Of a DNA stretch of 64,000 nucleotides, positions 1 through 7,832 are shown piece by piece (the stretch's first letter is position 1; every line of letters starts with the position of its first letter). Position numbers and translations under genes: made by a program. Below the pieces are notes generated by a model that saw only the letters and a program-made list of their open reading frames with translations, searched no databases and was not told where the DNA came from. Source of the DNA: Mesorhizobium norvegicum (GTDB lineage: Bacteria > Pseudomonadota > Alphaproteobacteria > Rhizobiales > Rhizobiaceae); the NCBI RefSeq assembly GCF_004919685.1, contig NZ_SMYZ01000003.1:1-64000 (forward strand), given 5' to 3'.

Positions 1-193
1 TGATTAGCTACCGACAGCCCCGGCTGCCTTTTGCCGGAAGAAGCGGCGTCAAATCGCCTGACTTTTATGGGGGTCATCCGGGCTTGCGGTGAACCGCTTG
101 ACTGCGCGACATCAGGCTTTGCCCAGCGCTTTTTCGCTCCCGCCCGGGCTGCCGGGAAAGTGCCCTAAATGCGCACGGATTTGGACATTAGTC

Positions 194-236
194 TTGACAG
201 AAATACAGATGTTCAATACCCGTCAGGCAATTGAAC
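194..236 (+). promoter_or_regulatory. putative promoter and operator upstream of drl
   Basis: A consensus -35 hexamer TTGACA lies at 194-199. A perfect 7-bp inverted repeat, GTTCAAT (211-217) and ATTGAAC (230-236) separated by 12 bp, follows it and would overlap the -10 region and transcription start; no good -10 box is visible. The half-sites TTCAAT/ATTGAA resemble the operator known for Bacillus subtilis DeoR, a SorC-family protein, so the SorC-type regulator at 5521-6492 is the natural candidate (inference). The rest of the first 264 bases shows no gene. Confidence 0.45.
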
Positions 237-264
237 AAGCCTGCATTATGGGAGGACGAGCGGT

Positions 265-1593
265 ATGGCTTCCAATGTTTCGTTGACGGGTCTTGCCCGC
301 GATCTTGAGGAACGCGCCAAGTCGGGCAAGCCTATCCGCATCGGCCTGATCGGCTCCGGCGAGATGGGAACCGACATCGTCACCCGCGTCGCCCATATGT
401 CGGGCATCGAGATCGGCGCCATTTCCGAACTGAACCTGCCCGCGGCCAGCAAGGCGGTCGATATCGCCTTCCAGGAAACCGGGCATGCGCGCGAAGTCTC
501 GAACGCGTCGGCGATGACGGCGGCGATGGAGGCCGGCAAGGTGGCGGTCACCAACGATGCCAGCCTTGTCATCAACAATGATCTGATCGACGTCGTCATC
601 GACGCCACTGGTGTTCCCGCCGTCGGCGCCGAGATCGGCCTGCGCGCCATGGAACATGGCAAGCATCTGGTGATGATGAATGTCGAGGCCGACGTCACCA
701 TCGGCGCCTATCTGAAAAGCGAGGCCGACCGCCTCGGCGTCACCTATTCGCTGGGCGCCGGCGACGAGCCGTCTTCCTGCATGGAGCTGATCGAATTCGT
801 TTCGGCCATGGGTCACCCGATCGTTGCCGCGGGCAAGGGCAAGAACAATCCGCTCAACATCGACGCCATTCCCCCCGACTATGAGGAGGAAGCCAAGCGC
901 CGGCACATGAATGTGCGCATGCTGGTCGAATTCGTCGACGGCTCGAAGACCATGGTCGAGATGGCGGCGATCGCCAATGCCACCGGGCTGGTTCCCGACA
1001 AGGCCGGCATGCATGGCCCGGCCGCGACGCTCGGCGAATTGTCCAAGGTGCTGGTGCCGCAGAAGGATGGCGGCGTGCTGTCGAAGGTCGGCGTCGTCGA
1101 CTATTCGATCGGCAAGGGTGTCGCGCCCGGCGTCTTCGTCGTTGCCGACATGTCGCATCCGCGCATCTCGGAGCGCATGGAAGATCTGAAGATGGGCAAA
1201 GGCCCGTACTTCACCTTCCACCGTCCCTATCACCTGACCTCGCTCGAAGTGCCGCTGACCTGCGCCCGCGTCGTGCTCTACGGCAAGGCCGACATGGTGC
1301 CACTGGCCAAACCGGTGGCCGAGGTCTGCGCGGTGGCCAAGAAGGACATGAAGCCCGGCGAGAAGCTCGATGCGATCGGCGAATATTGCTACCGCGCCTG
1401 GATCATGACGACGCCGGAGGCGCGCGCCGCCAAGGCCATTCCCTGCGGCCTGCTGCAGGGCGGCTCGGTCACCGCGCCGATCAGGAAGGGCGAGCTCATC
1501 ACCTATGCGAATGCCGCTCCCGCGGCGGGCTCCAAGATCGCCGAACTGCGCGCCCGCCAGGACAAGCTCGTCTACGGGTCCGCGGGAGCGTGA
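265..1593 (+). CDS. drl: DXR-like (DRL, DXR-II) NAD(P)-dependent oxidoreductase with SAF domain
   Basis: The 442-residue protein has an N-terminal Rossmann motif (GLIGSGEMG, about residues 27-35) as in homoserine-dehydrogenase-like proteins and a C-terminal SAF-type region (about 350-420). It closely resembles what I recall of the Brucella DRL enzyme, which converts 1-deoxyxylulose 5-phosphate (DXP) to methylerythritol 4-phosphate (MEP) in place of DXR. Members are often misannotated as homoserine dehydrogenase or FlgA. A GGGAGG ribosome site lies 9 bases before the ATG. It is first in an operon with E1alpha, E1beta and E2 genes, only 2 bases before E1alpha, and a SorC regulator is nearby. 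This is an unusual, catabolic-looking context for an isoprenoid enzyme, so the in vivo direction of the reaction is open. Confidence 0.75.
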   Translation: MASNVSLTGLARDLEERAKSGKPIRIGLIGSGEMGTDIVTRVAHMSGIEIGAISELNLPAASKAVDIAFQETGHAREVSNASAMTAAMEAGKVAVTNDASLVINNDLIDVVIDATGVPAVGAEIGLRAMEHGKHLVMMNVEADVTIGAYLKSEADRLGVTYSLGAGDEPSSCMELIEFVSAMGHPIVAAGKGKNNPLNIDAIPPDYEEEAKRRHMNVRMLVEFVDGSKTMVEMAAIANATGLVPDKAGMHGPAATLGELSKVLVPQKDGGVLSKVGVVDYSIGKGVAPGVFVVADMSHPRISERMEDLKMGKGPYFTFHRPYHLTSLEVPLTCARVVLYGKADMVPLAKPVAEVCAVAKKDMKPGEKLDAIGEYCYRAWIMTTPEARAAKAIPCGLLQGGSVTAPIRKGELITYANAAPAAGSKIAELRARQDKLVYGSAGA

Positions 1594-1595
1594 TC

Positions 1596-2624
1596 ATGGC
1601 CGGAGCCAGCAAAGCCGTCACTGATAGTCGCGCCAATCTGCCCTTCGTCTACCGCCAGTACAGCGCCGAGCAGCTCAGAGAGGTGCTCTACAAGATGTAC
1701 CTCATCCGCCGCTTCGAAGAGGGCGCGGAGGAGTGCTACACGCGCGGCCTCATCCACGGCACCATGCACCTGTCGATCGGCCAGGAAGCCAGCGCCATGG
1801 GCATCTGCATGCCGCTTGCCGAGGATGACCAGATCACCTCGACGCATCGCGGCCATGGCCACTGCATCGCCAAGGGCGCCGAGGTCAAGCGCATGTTCGC
1901 CGAGTTCTTCGGCAAGACATCAGGCTACTGCAAGGGCCGTGGCGGCTCGATGCACATCGCCGATGTCGGCAAGGGCAATCTCGGCGCCAACGGCATCGTC
2001 GGCGGCGGCATCCCGATCGCCGTCGGGGCGGCACTGTCCTCCAAGATGATGAAGACCGGCAAGGTCGTGGTCTCCTTCTTCGGCGATGGCGCCAACAATG
2101 AAGGCGCCTTCCATGAGGCGCTGAATATGGCGGCGATCTGGAAGCTGCCGGTGATCTTCGTCTGCGAGAACAATGGCTACGGCATGTCGACATCGACGGC
2201 CCGCTCGACCGCCGTCAAGAACATCGCCGAGCGCGCCGCCGCCTATTCGATGCCGGGCGTCATCGTCAACGGCAACATCTTCTCCGAGGTCGCCGAGGCG
2301 TCGCATCAGGCTGTCGCCCGAGCCCGCGCGGGCGAGGGGCCGACGCTGATCGAATCCAAGACCTATCGCCATCGCGGCCATTCCAAGAGCGACCGCAACC
2401 GCTATCGCACCAAGGAGGAGATCGAGGACTGGATGTCGAATCGCGACCCGATCACCTTGTTTGAAAGCGAGCTCAGGGAATTCGGCTTCATCGACGACAA
2501 GGGCATCGAGGCCATTCGCGACGCCGTGGCGCAAGAGATCGCCGACGGCATCGAGTTCGCCAAGGCGAGCCCGTCGCCGGACGTTCGCGACACCGGCAAT
2601 TATGTCTATACGGAGCAGGCGTGA
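1596..2624 (+). CDS. acetoin/pyruvate dehydrogenase-type E1 component, alpha subunit
   Basis: This is a TPP-dependent 2-oxoacid/acyloin dehydrogenase E1alpha of 342 residues. Visible motifs are HRGHGH (84-89), the GRGGSMH segment (114-120), and the TPP/Mg motif starting GDGANNEG (163) and ending NN (192-193). It decarboxylates or cleaves its substrate and passes the acyl group to the lipoyl domain of E2. It starts 2 bases after the drl stop (an in-frame GTG lies at 1590) and overlaps the E1beta gene by one base. Short E1alpha proteins of this type occur both in PDH of alphaproteobacteria and in acetoin dehydrogenase (AcoA); the sequence alone does not settle the substrate. Confidence 0.85.
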   Translation: MAGASKAVTDSRANLPFVYRQYSAEQLREVLYKMYLIRRFEEGAEECYTRGLIHGTMHLSIGQEASAMGICMPLAEDDQITSTHRGHGHCIAKGAEVKRMFAEFFGKTSGYCKGRGGSMHIADVGKGNLGANGIVGGGIPIAVGAALSSKMMKTGKVVVSFFGDGANNEGAFHEALNMAAIWKLPVIFVCENNGYGMSTSTARSTAVKNIAERAAAYSMPGVIVNGNIFSEVAEASHQAVARARAGEGPTLIESKTYRHRGHSKSDRNRYRTKEEIEDWMSNRDPITLFESELREFGFIDDKGIEAIRDAVAQEIADGIEFAKASPSPDVRDTGNYVYTEQA

Positions 2625-3622
2625 TGGACGCCATGGTGCGTGAACTGAGCTACGCCCAGGCGATCCAGGAAGCCATGGCGATCGCCATGGACATGGACGA
2701 ACGCGTCTTCCTGATGGGTGAGGATATCGGCGTCTATGGTGGCGCCTTCCAGGTGACCGGCGATCTGGTCGAGCGTTTCGGCACCGAGCGGGTGATCGAC
2801 ACGCCTATTTCCGAACTGGGCGGGGCGGGTGTCGCCGTCGGTGCTGCTCTCACCGGTATGCGGCCGATCTTCGAATTCCAGTTTTCCGATTTTGCCACGC
2901 TCGCCATGGAGCAGATCGTCAACCAGGCGGCCAAGATGCGCTTCATGCTGGGCGGCGAGGTTTCGGTTCCCGTGGTGATGCGCTTTCCCGCCGGTTCCGG
3001 CACCGGTGCGGCGGCCCAGCACAGCCAGAGCCTTGAGGCCTGGCTCGGCCATGTGCCGGGTCTGAAAGTCATCCAGCCGGCGACGCCCTATGATGCCAAG
3101 GGCATGCTGCTGGCGGCGGTCGCCGATCCCGATCCGGTGATGATCTTTGAACACAAGCTGCTCTACAAGATGAAGGGCCCGGTGCCCGAAGGCTATTACA
3201 CGGTGCCGATCGGCAAGGCCGATATCCGCCGCGAGGGCCGGGATCTCACCATCGTCGCCACCTCGATCATGGTGCAGAAGGCGCTCGACGCCGCTGCCGT
3301 GCTGGAGAGCGAAGGCATCGACGTCGAGATCGTCGATCTGCGAACCATCCGGCCGATGGACAAGCAGACCGTCATCGACAGCGTCAAGAAGACGTCGCGG
3401 CTGATGTGCGTCTACGAAGCGGTCAAGACGCTGGGCATCGGCGCCGAGGTCAGCGCCATGATCGCCGAGAGCGAAGCGTTCGACTATCTCGATGCGCCGA
3501 TCGTGCGGCTGGGCGGCGCCGAGACGCCGATCCCCTATAATCCGGAACTCGAGAAAGCGACGGTGCCGCAAATTCCCGACATCATCACCGCCGCGCGCGA
3601 CCTCGTGAAAGGGGTCCGCTAG
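2624..3622 (+). CDS. acetoin/pyruvate dehydrogenase-type E1 component, beta subunit
   Basis: The 332-residue transketolase-like protein has a pyrimidine-binding domain ([12 protein letters not shown] near residue 30; the TPP-activating Glu lies in the FEFQFSDFA region) and a C-terminal transketolase domain ([10 protein letters not shown]). It pairs with the preceding alpha subunit to form the E1 heterotetramer. ATG at 2624 shares one base with the E1alpha stop, indicating coupled translation; an in-frame GTG at 2621 is an alternative. Unlike the PDH E1beta of many alphaproteobacteria, it has no N-terminal lipoyl domain, which fits acetoin-dehydrogenase-type or secondary PDH complexes. Confidence 0.85.
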   Translation: MDAMVRELSYAQAIQEAMAIAMDMDERVFLMGEDIGVYGGAFQVTGDLVERFGTERVIDTPISELGGAGVAVGAALTGMRPIFEFQFSDFATLAMEQIVNQAAKMRFMLGGEVSVPVVMRFPAGSGTGAAAQHSQSLEAWLGHVPGLKVIQPATPYDAKGMLLAAVADPDPVMIFEHKLLYKMKGPVPEGYYTVPIGKADIRREGRDLTIVATSIMVQKALDAAAVLESEGIDVEIVDLRTIRPMDKQTVIDSVKKTSRLMCVYEAVKTLGIGAEVSAMIAESEAFDYLDAPIVRLGGAETPIPYNPELEKATVPQIPDIITAARDLVKGVR

Positions 3623-3625
3623 CCC

Positions 3626-5020
3626 ATGCCGACCGAAGTCATTCTTCCCAAGGTCGACATGGACATGGCGACCGGACAGATCTCGCGCTGGTTTGCCGAG
3701 GAAGGCGCGCACGTCAAGAAGGGCGATGTGCTGTTCGAGATCGAAACCGACAAGGCGGCGATGGAGATCGACGCGCCGGCCAGCGGTGTGCTGCGCGATG
3801 TCACCGGCAAGGAGGGTGTTGACATTGCGGTCGGCGCGGCCGTGGCGTGGATTTATGCCGACGATGAAAGCTATGCGCCAATCTCCCCCCTCGAGGGGGA
3901 GATGTCGACAAAGTCGACAGAGGGGGTCGCCTCAGGAGGCACCGCCCCGGCGCCGAGCACTGCTGCAACGACCCCACCCGACCGGCCTGCGGCCGGCCAC
4001 CTTCCCCTCAAGGGGGAGGGGAGGACCCGCGCGACACCTTTGGCTCGCCGCTTGGCTCGCGAGGCGGGCCTGAACCTCTCCGGCATATCCGGCACAGGCC
4101 CATACGGCCGCGTTGTAAAAGCCGATGTCGACGCAGCACTTTCCTCCCCCCTTGAGGAGGAGGTGTCCGCGAAGCGGACGGAGGGGGTCGCCTCAGAAGG
4201 CACCGCCATAACGTCGAGCACTGCCGCAACGACCCCACCCGACCGGCCTTTGGCCGGCCACCCTCCCCTCAAGGGGGAGGGGGACGTGCTGCGCTTGTTC
4301 GAGGCTGGCTCCTACGACCTCGTCCCGCATGACAATATGCGCAAGACCATCGCGCGCCGCCTGGTCGAGGCCAAGACCACCATCCCGCATTTCTACCTGA
4401 CGCTCGACTGTGAGCTCGATGCGCTCCTGGCGCTGCGTACGCAGATCAATGCGGCAGCCCCGGTGAAGAAGACCGATAAGGGTGAGGCCCCGGCCTACAA
4501 GCTGTCGGTCAACGACATGGTCATCAAGGCGATGGCGATGGCGCTGAAGGCGGTGCCCGATGCCAATGCATCATGGACCGAAAGCGCCATGGTCAAGCAC
4601 AAGCATGCCGATGTCGGCGTTGCCGTGTCGATCCCCGGCGGCCTGATCACGCCGATCATTCGGCATGCGGACGAAAAGACGCTGTCCACCATCTCCAACG
4701 AGATGAAGGATCTGGCCAGCCGGGCGCGCAGCCGCAAGCTGAAGCCCGAAGAGTATCAGGGCGGCACCACGGCGGTGTCCAACCTCGGCATGTTCGGCAT
4801 CAAGGACTTTGCCGCCGTCATCAACCCGCCGCATGCGACCATCCTGGCGGTCGGTGCCGGCGAGGAGCGGGCAGTGGTCAAGAACGGCGAGATCAGAATA
4901 GCCACAGTGATGTCGGTGACGCTGTCGACCGACCATCGCGCCGTCGATGGTGCGCTGGGTGCCGAACTGCTCGTCGCCTTCAAGCGCCTGATCGAAAACC
5001 CGATGGCCATGCTGGTTTAG
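3626..5020 (+). CDS. 2-oxoacid/acyloin dehydrogenase E2 acyltransferase with repeat-derived linkers
   Basis: The 464-residue dihydrolipoamide acyltransferase carries a lipoyl domain (1-80, lipoyl Lys43 in ETDKAAME), a peripheral subunit-binding domain (about 133-173) and a catalytic CAT domain (about 220-464) with DHRAVDGA, His437 and Asp441. The two linkers, residues 87-132 and 174-219, are near-copies of one another and are encoded by palindromic repeat elements read in the same frame, instead of the usual Ala/Pro-rich linkers. The complex needs an E3 lipoamide dehydrogenase, which is not encoded in this window. A hairpin follows the stop codon. Confidence 0.88.
   Translation: MPTEVILPKVDMDMATGQISRWFAEEGAHVKKGDVLFEIETDKAAMEIDAPASGVLRDVTGKEGVDIAVGAAVAWIYADDESYAPISPLEGEMSTKSTEGVASGGTAPAPSTAATTPPDRPAAGHLPLKGEGRTRATPLARRLAREAGLNLSGISGTGPYGRVVKADVDAALSSPLEEEVSAKRTEGVASEGTAITSSTAATTPPDRPLAGHPPLKGEGDVLRLFEAGSYDLVPHDNMRKTIARRLVEAKTTIPHFYLTLDCELDALLALRTQINAAAPVKKTDKGEAPAYKLSVNDMVIKAMAMALKAVPDANASWTESAMVKHKHADVGVAVSIPGGLITPIIRHADEKTLSTISNEMKDLASRARSRKLKPEEYQGGTTAVSNLGMFGIKDFAAVINPPHATILAVGAGEERAVVKNGEIRIATVMSVTLSTDHRAVDGALGAELLVAFKRLIENPMAMLV
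3884..4021 (+). repeat. palindromic mosaic repeat, copy 1, in frame inside the E2 gene
   Basis: This 138-bp element consists of two palindromic modules. The first begins with the perfect palindrome TCCCCCCTCGAGGGGGGA-like stem near 3884-3901 and a GTCGAC/GTCGAC stem near 3904-3918. The second holds a CCGGCC/GGCCGG stem near 3981-3997 and a CCCCT/AGGGG stem ending near 4021. It is translated as 46 residues, from SPLEGE to PLKGEG, between the lipoyl and E3-binding domains. A second copy lies at 4145-4282 and related modules at 59617-59760. The structure resembles rhizobial intergenic mosaic elements, which normally lie outside genes. Confidence 0.8.
4145..4282 (+). repeat. palindromic mosaic repeat, copy 2, in frame inside the E2 gene
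   Basis: This second 138-bp copy has the same two-module structure and reading frame, giving 46 residues from SPLEEE to PLKGEG between the E3-binding and catalytic domains. Between copies, protein identity is high at both ends and lower in the middle (APAPS versus ITSSS). The stem complementarity is retained, with compensating differences such as CTCGAG versus CTTGAG and GTCGAC versus GTCCGC/GCGGAC. Confidence 0.8.
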
Positions 5021-5032
5021 GTCGGATCGTGT

Positions 5033-5055
5033 GCCGGCGCCAATGATGCGCCGGC
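5033..5055 (+). terminator. hairpin after the E2 gene
   Basis: An 8-bp perfect GC-rich stem, GCCGGCGC (5033-5040) and GCGCCGGC (5048-5055), has a 7-base loop and begins 12 bases after the E2 stop. It is followed by an A-rich rather than T-rich tract, so it is a weak candidate for intrinsic termination and may mainly stabilise the transcript end. Confidence 0.45.
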
Positions 5056-5131
5056 TCACAATCAAAAACGACTTGTCAGGCGCCGACCCTTGACCCATGT
5101 TCTAGCTGGACTGCGAGCCAGGGAGGCCAAC

Positions 5132-5500
5132 ATGCCTGCATTCGACCCGTCTGATGTCAAAACCCTGTTCGGCAAGGTCATGGGTGCGTCGCCGTCCGAT
5201 ATCAAGCTGGTGGCGCAGCGCCTGCACGACCACGCCTTTGAGCCGCGCATGTCGGCGCAGGAGACCAAGCAGCTTGTCGCGAGCCTCGGCTATGACAGCC
5301 TGGATGCGTTCTGTGCCGATATCGGCCTGCCCACGCACATCGCCGAGCGGTGGAGCCGTTTTGGCGTTTCCGGCGAGATGAAGCAGGTGTTCACGCTGCT
5401 GGCGGCGCAACGCAAGCGGGTGGCCGAGGCGATCGCCGAATTCGAATCCATGACCCATGTCGGCGTCGAGGATTTTTTGCGCGAGCGCGGGCTTATCTAA
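5132..5500 (+). CDS. conserved-looking hypothetical protein, 122 residues
   Basis: I do not recognise this protein. It starts at ATG 5132 with a GGGAGG ribosome site; an upstream TTG at 5090 is less likely. It is small, soluble, helix-rich and slightly acidic, with no signal peptide or membrane segment. It lies between the E2 gene and the convergent SorC regulator, in the same direction as the dehydrogenase genes but beyond the 5033 hairpin. Codon use matches its neighbours, so it is probably a real gene; a role in the drl/E1/E2 pathway is only suggested by position. Confidence 0.6.
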   Translation: MPAFDPSDVKTLFGKVMGASPSDIKLVAQRLHDHAFEPRMSAQETKQLVASLGYDSLDAFCADIGLPTHIAERWSRFGVSGEMKQVFTLLAAQRKRVAEAIAEFESMTHVGVEDFLRERGLI

Positions 5501-5520
5501 ACTTTAGACCGAAAGCCGGC

Positions 5521-6492
5521 TCAGCCGCCCTTTGCCAACAGCGCCGCGGCCGTGTCGTTGTCGGTGATCAGTACATTGGTGCTGACGGCCTTCAGCGCGG
5601 CGAGGATCGCCGCGACCTTGCGCTTGCCGCCCGCGGCCAGCACGACATTCGGCACCTGGCCGACCACATCGAGATCGATGGCCATGACGCGTTTGTTGAC
5701 CTCGTGGTCGACCAGCCCGCCATGGGCGTCGACGAAATAGCACAGCATGTTGGCGACCGCGCCCTTCGCCTTCAGCGGCGCGATCAGCGATGACGGCACG
5801 ATGCCGTGCCGGAAGATCGTGGCGTCGGGCGACATGTCGCCGACGGTGAGCAGCGCGATGTCGGCAGCCGCCGCGCGTTGACGCACGTCCTGCAAGGTCG
5901 GCTGTGCCCACAGGAGATCGCGCAGCGAGGAGTTGTCCACCATCACCGGCGCGGTGATCTGGTAGCTGTCGACCTCGAACACATCGGCGACCTTGGCGGC
6001 GACGATGGACGGATTGATCCATTGCGAATGCGGCAGGCTGCCGACGAGCGCCACCACGGAGGCGCGCTTCAGTTGCCTGCGGGCAAGGAAGCCGAGGCTG
6101 GCATGCAGCGTCGCGCCGCCGCCGATCGCCAGCGTCATACCGTCCTGCATCTGCTCGCCGAGATAGGCCGCGACGGCATGGCCGATTGCCTTTTCCAGAT
6201 GATCATGCGCCGAAGGCGTCGGGATGACGACCGCGGCGTTGAGACCCCAGCGCTTTTCCAGTTCCCGTTCGAGCGCTACCTGCCCGGCGGTCGGCGCGTT
6301 GATCATGGTGACGACGATGCCATCGGCGGTGCAGGCGGCGAGCGTGCGCATGACCTTCACCCTGGAGACGTCGAGCTTTTCAGCGATCTGCTCCTGCGTG
6401 AAGCCTTCGACATAGTAGAGCCACGCCGTCTTGACGTTGAGATCCGACGAGACCATCGGCAGGCGAGCCGGTCTGGGTTCTTCCGTGGGCAT
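5521..6492 (-). CDS. SorC/DeoR-type sugar-binding transcriptional regulator
   Basis: The 323-residue protein has an N-terminal helix-turn-helix (about residues 25-50, GFTQEQIAEKLDVSRVKVMR) and a C-terminal SorC sugar-phosphate-binding domain (GGGATLHA and GGKRKVAAIL motifs). The family usually represses and is released by a phosphorylated sugar. It is divergent from the ABC importer at 6755 and close to the drl operon; both upstream regions carry GTTCA-type inverted repeats. It is the likely local regulator, with a phosphorylated pathway intermediate as inducer (inference). Confidence 0.88.
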   Translation of the reverse strand: MPTEEPRPARLPMVSSDLNVKTAWLYYVEGFTQEQIAEKLDVSRVKVMRTLAACTADGIVVTMINAPTAGQVALERELEKRWGLNAAVVIPTPSAHDHLEKAIGHAVAAYLGEQMQDGMTLAIGGGATLHASLGFLARRQLKRASVVALVGSLPHSQWINPSIVAAKVADVFEVDSYQITAPVMVDNSSLRDLLWAQPTLQDVRQRAAAADIALLTVGDMSPDATIFRHGIVPSSLIAPLKAKGAVANMLCYFVDAHGGLVDHEVNKRVMAIDLDVVGQVPNVVLAAGGKRKVAAILAALKAVSTNVLITDNDTAAALLAKGG

Positions 6493-6602
6493 CGGCCCTC
6501 GTCCTCATGAGCCATGGCCTGGCCGGGTTGCTCTCTTCGGAGAAACGGCGGCCGGATGTCAACTGATGCCGGATCGCCTGCGCATCGATTGTCGCATAAT
6601 CC

Positions 6603-6636
6603 TGTTCATTTGTAATTGACATTGTACATATGAACA
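6603..6636 (+). promoter_or_regulatory. putative operator/promoter between SorC gene and ABC importer
   Basis: A perfect inverted repeat, TGTTCAT (6603-6609) and ATGAACA (6630-6636), encloses a -35-like TTGACA (6616-6621). It lies about 110 bp upstream of both the SorC gene and the importer gene in an AT-rich pocket of an otherwise GC-rich sequence. The arms resemble the GTTCAAT/ATTGAAC arms at 211-236, though the spacing differs (20 versus 12 bp). The remainder of the 262-bp gap shows no gene. Confidence 0.45.
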
Positions 6637-6754
6637 TATTTTGTGGGTTTCACGCGCTGTGTCATCCACCAGTCATATGCGCCGTGCAGGGAGGAAGAGA
6701 CAGGGAGCTGGCCAGGGGCCGGACCGGTCATGCACAGACAAGACAGGAGGTCTC

Positions 6755-7741
6755 ATGAAGACGCACATCATCAAGCTGCTGGCCGGCCAGCTGGCGCTCG
6801 CGGCAACTTTATTTGCCGGCGTGGCAAGCGCCGAAACACTGACGCTCTACACATCCCAGCCGGAAGCCGACGCGGCCAAGACCGTGGATGCGTTCAAGAA
6901 GGCGCAGCCGGGTATCGACGTGACCATCTATCGTTCGGGAACGAGCGACATCCTCACCAAAATGGCAGCGGAGTTCGCTGCCGGCAGCCCGCAGCCCGAT
7001 GTGCTGTTGATCGCCGACGCGGTCTCGATGGAGCTGTTGAAGAAGGACGACCGGCTGCTGCCCTATCCCGAAGCCAAGCTCGACGGCATCGAGGCGGATG
7101 CCTATGACGCCGACAAGACCTATTTCGGCAGCAAGCTGATCACCACCGGCATCGTCTACAACACCGCGGCGGCGGAAAAGCCGGAACATTGGGCCGATCT
7201 CGCCAAGCCGGCCTATGCCGATGGCCTGGTCATGCCCAGTCCGCTCTATTCGGGCGCGGCCGCCTACCTGCTTTCGGGCTTCGTCGGCGACGCCAACTAT
7301 GGCTGGGATTTCTTCCAGAAGCTGAAGACCAACAACACCGTCAGCGTGCGCGGCAATGGCGCCGTGCTGAAGTCGGTGGCATCAGGCGAGAAACCCTATG
7401 GCATCCTGGTCGACTTCATGGCGATGAACGCCAAGAAGAAGGGCTCGCCGGTCGAGTTCGTGTTCCCTAGCGAAGGCGTGCCGGCTGTGACCGAACCGGT
7501 CGCCATCATGAAGACCGCTAGGAATGTCGACGGCGCCAAGAAGTTCGTCGACTTCATTCTTTCGGATGACGGCCAGAAGCTGGCACTGTCCATGGGCTAT
7601 CTGCCGGCGCGCGCCTCGGTCGGCCGCCCCGAATGGCTGCCGGAAGGCGTCAAGGTCAAGGTGATGCCGTTCGACACCAAGGCAATCGTTGCCACGACCG
7701 ACGCCGACAAGGCGAAGTTCTCGGAACTGTTCGGCGGCTGA
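6755..7741 (+). CDS. ABC transporter periplasmic substrate-binding protein (family 1, AfuA/PhnS/FbpA-like)
   Basis: The 328-residue binding protein has a clear signal peptide (hydrophobic core [14 protein letters not shown], cleavage about residue 26) and the extracellular solute-binding family 1 fold. The start at 6755 is set by AGGAGG seven bases upstream. The family includes binders of ferric iron, hexose phosphates (AfuA) and 2-aminoethylphosphonate. The operon lacks iron genes but contains two hydrolases, one of them a phosphatase, so a phosphorylated organic ligand is more likely than iron (inference). A stable hairpin follows the gene. Confidence 0.85.
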   Translation: MKTHIIKLLAGQLALAATLFAGVASAETLTLYTSQPEADAAKTVDAFKKAQPGIDVTIYRSGTSDILTKMAAEFAAGSPQPDVLLIADAVSMELLKKDDRLLPYPEAKLDGIEADAYDADKTYFGSKLITTGIVYNTAAAEKPEHWADLAKPAYADGLVMPSPLYSGAAAYLLSGFVGDANYGWDFFQKLKTNNTVSVRGNGAVLKSVASGEKPYGILVDFMAMNAKKKGSPVEFVFPSEGVPAVTEPVAIMKTARNVDGAKKFVDFILSDDGQKLALSMGYLPARASVGRPEWLPEGVKVKVMPFDTKAIVATTDADKAKFSELFGG

Positions 7742-7756
7742 GCCGGCAATCCCGGC

Positions 7757-7781
7757 GGGATGCCGTCCCCAGCGGCATCCC
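7757..7781 (+). other. stem-loop between binding-protein and permease genes
   Basis: A 9-bp stem, GGGATGCCG (7757-7765) and CGGCATCCC (7773-7781), with a 7-base loop lies 16 bases after the binding-protein stop. No T-run follows. Such intercistronic hairpins commonly protect the upstream message so that the binding protein is made in excess over the membrane parts. Confidence 0.55.
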
Positions 7782-7832
7782 TGACCGGCGAAACCCGATC
7801 GCATCGGCGGATCGATCCCAGGAAACGCAATC

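Noticed and set aside
89..286. 65-codon open frame before drl
   Set aside because: It runs through the promoter and into drl in another frame, with no ribosome site and no family resemblance.
2606..3712. 368-codon minus-strand open frame opposite E1beta
   Set aside because: Shadow frame with His/Asp/Arg-rich composition; E1beta is unambiguous.
3884..4282. Duplication of the lipoyl or E3-binding domain in E2
   Set aside because: The duplicated 46-residue units contain no lipoyl Lys motif or domain fold and match palindromic DNA modules instead.
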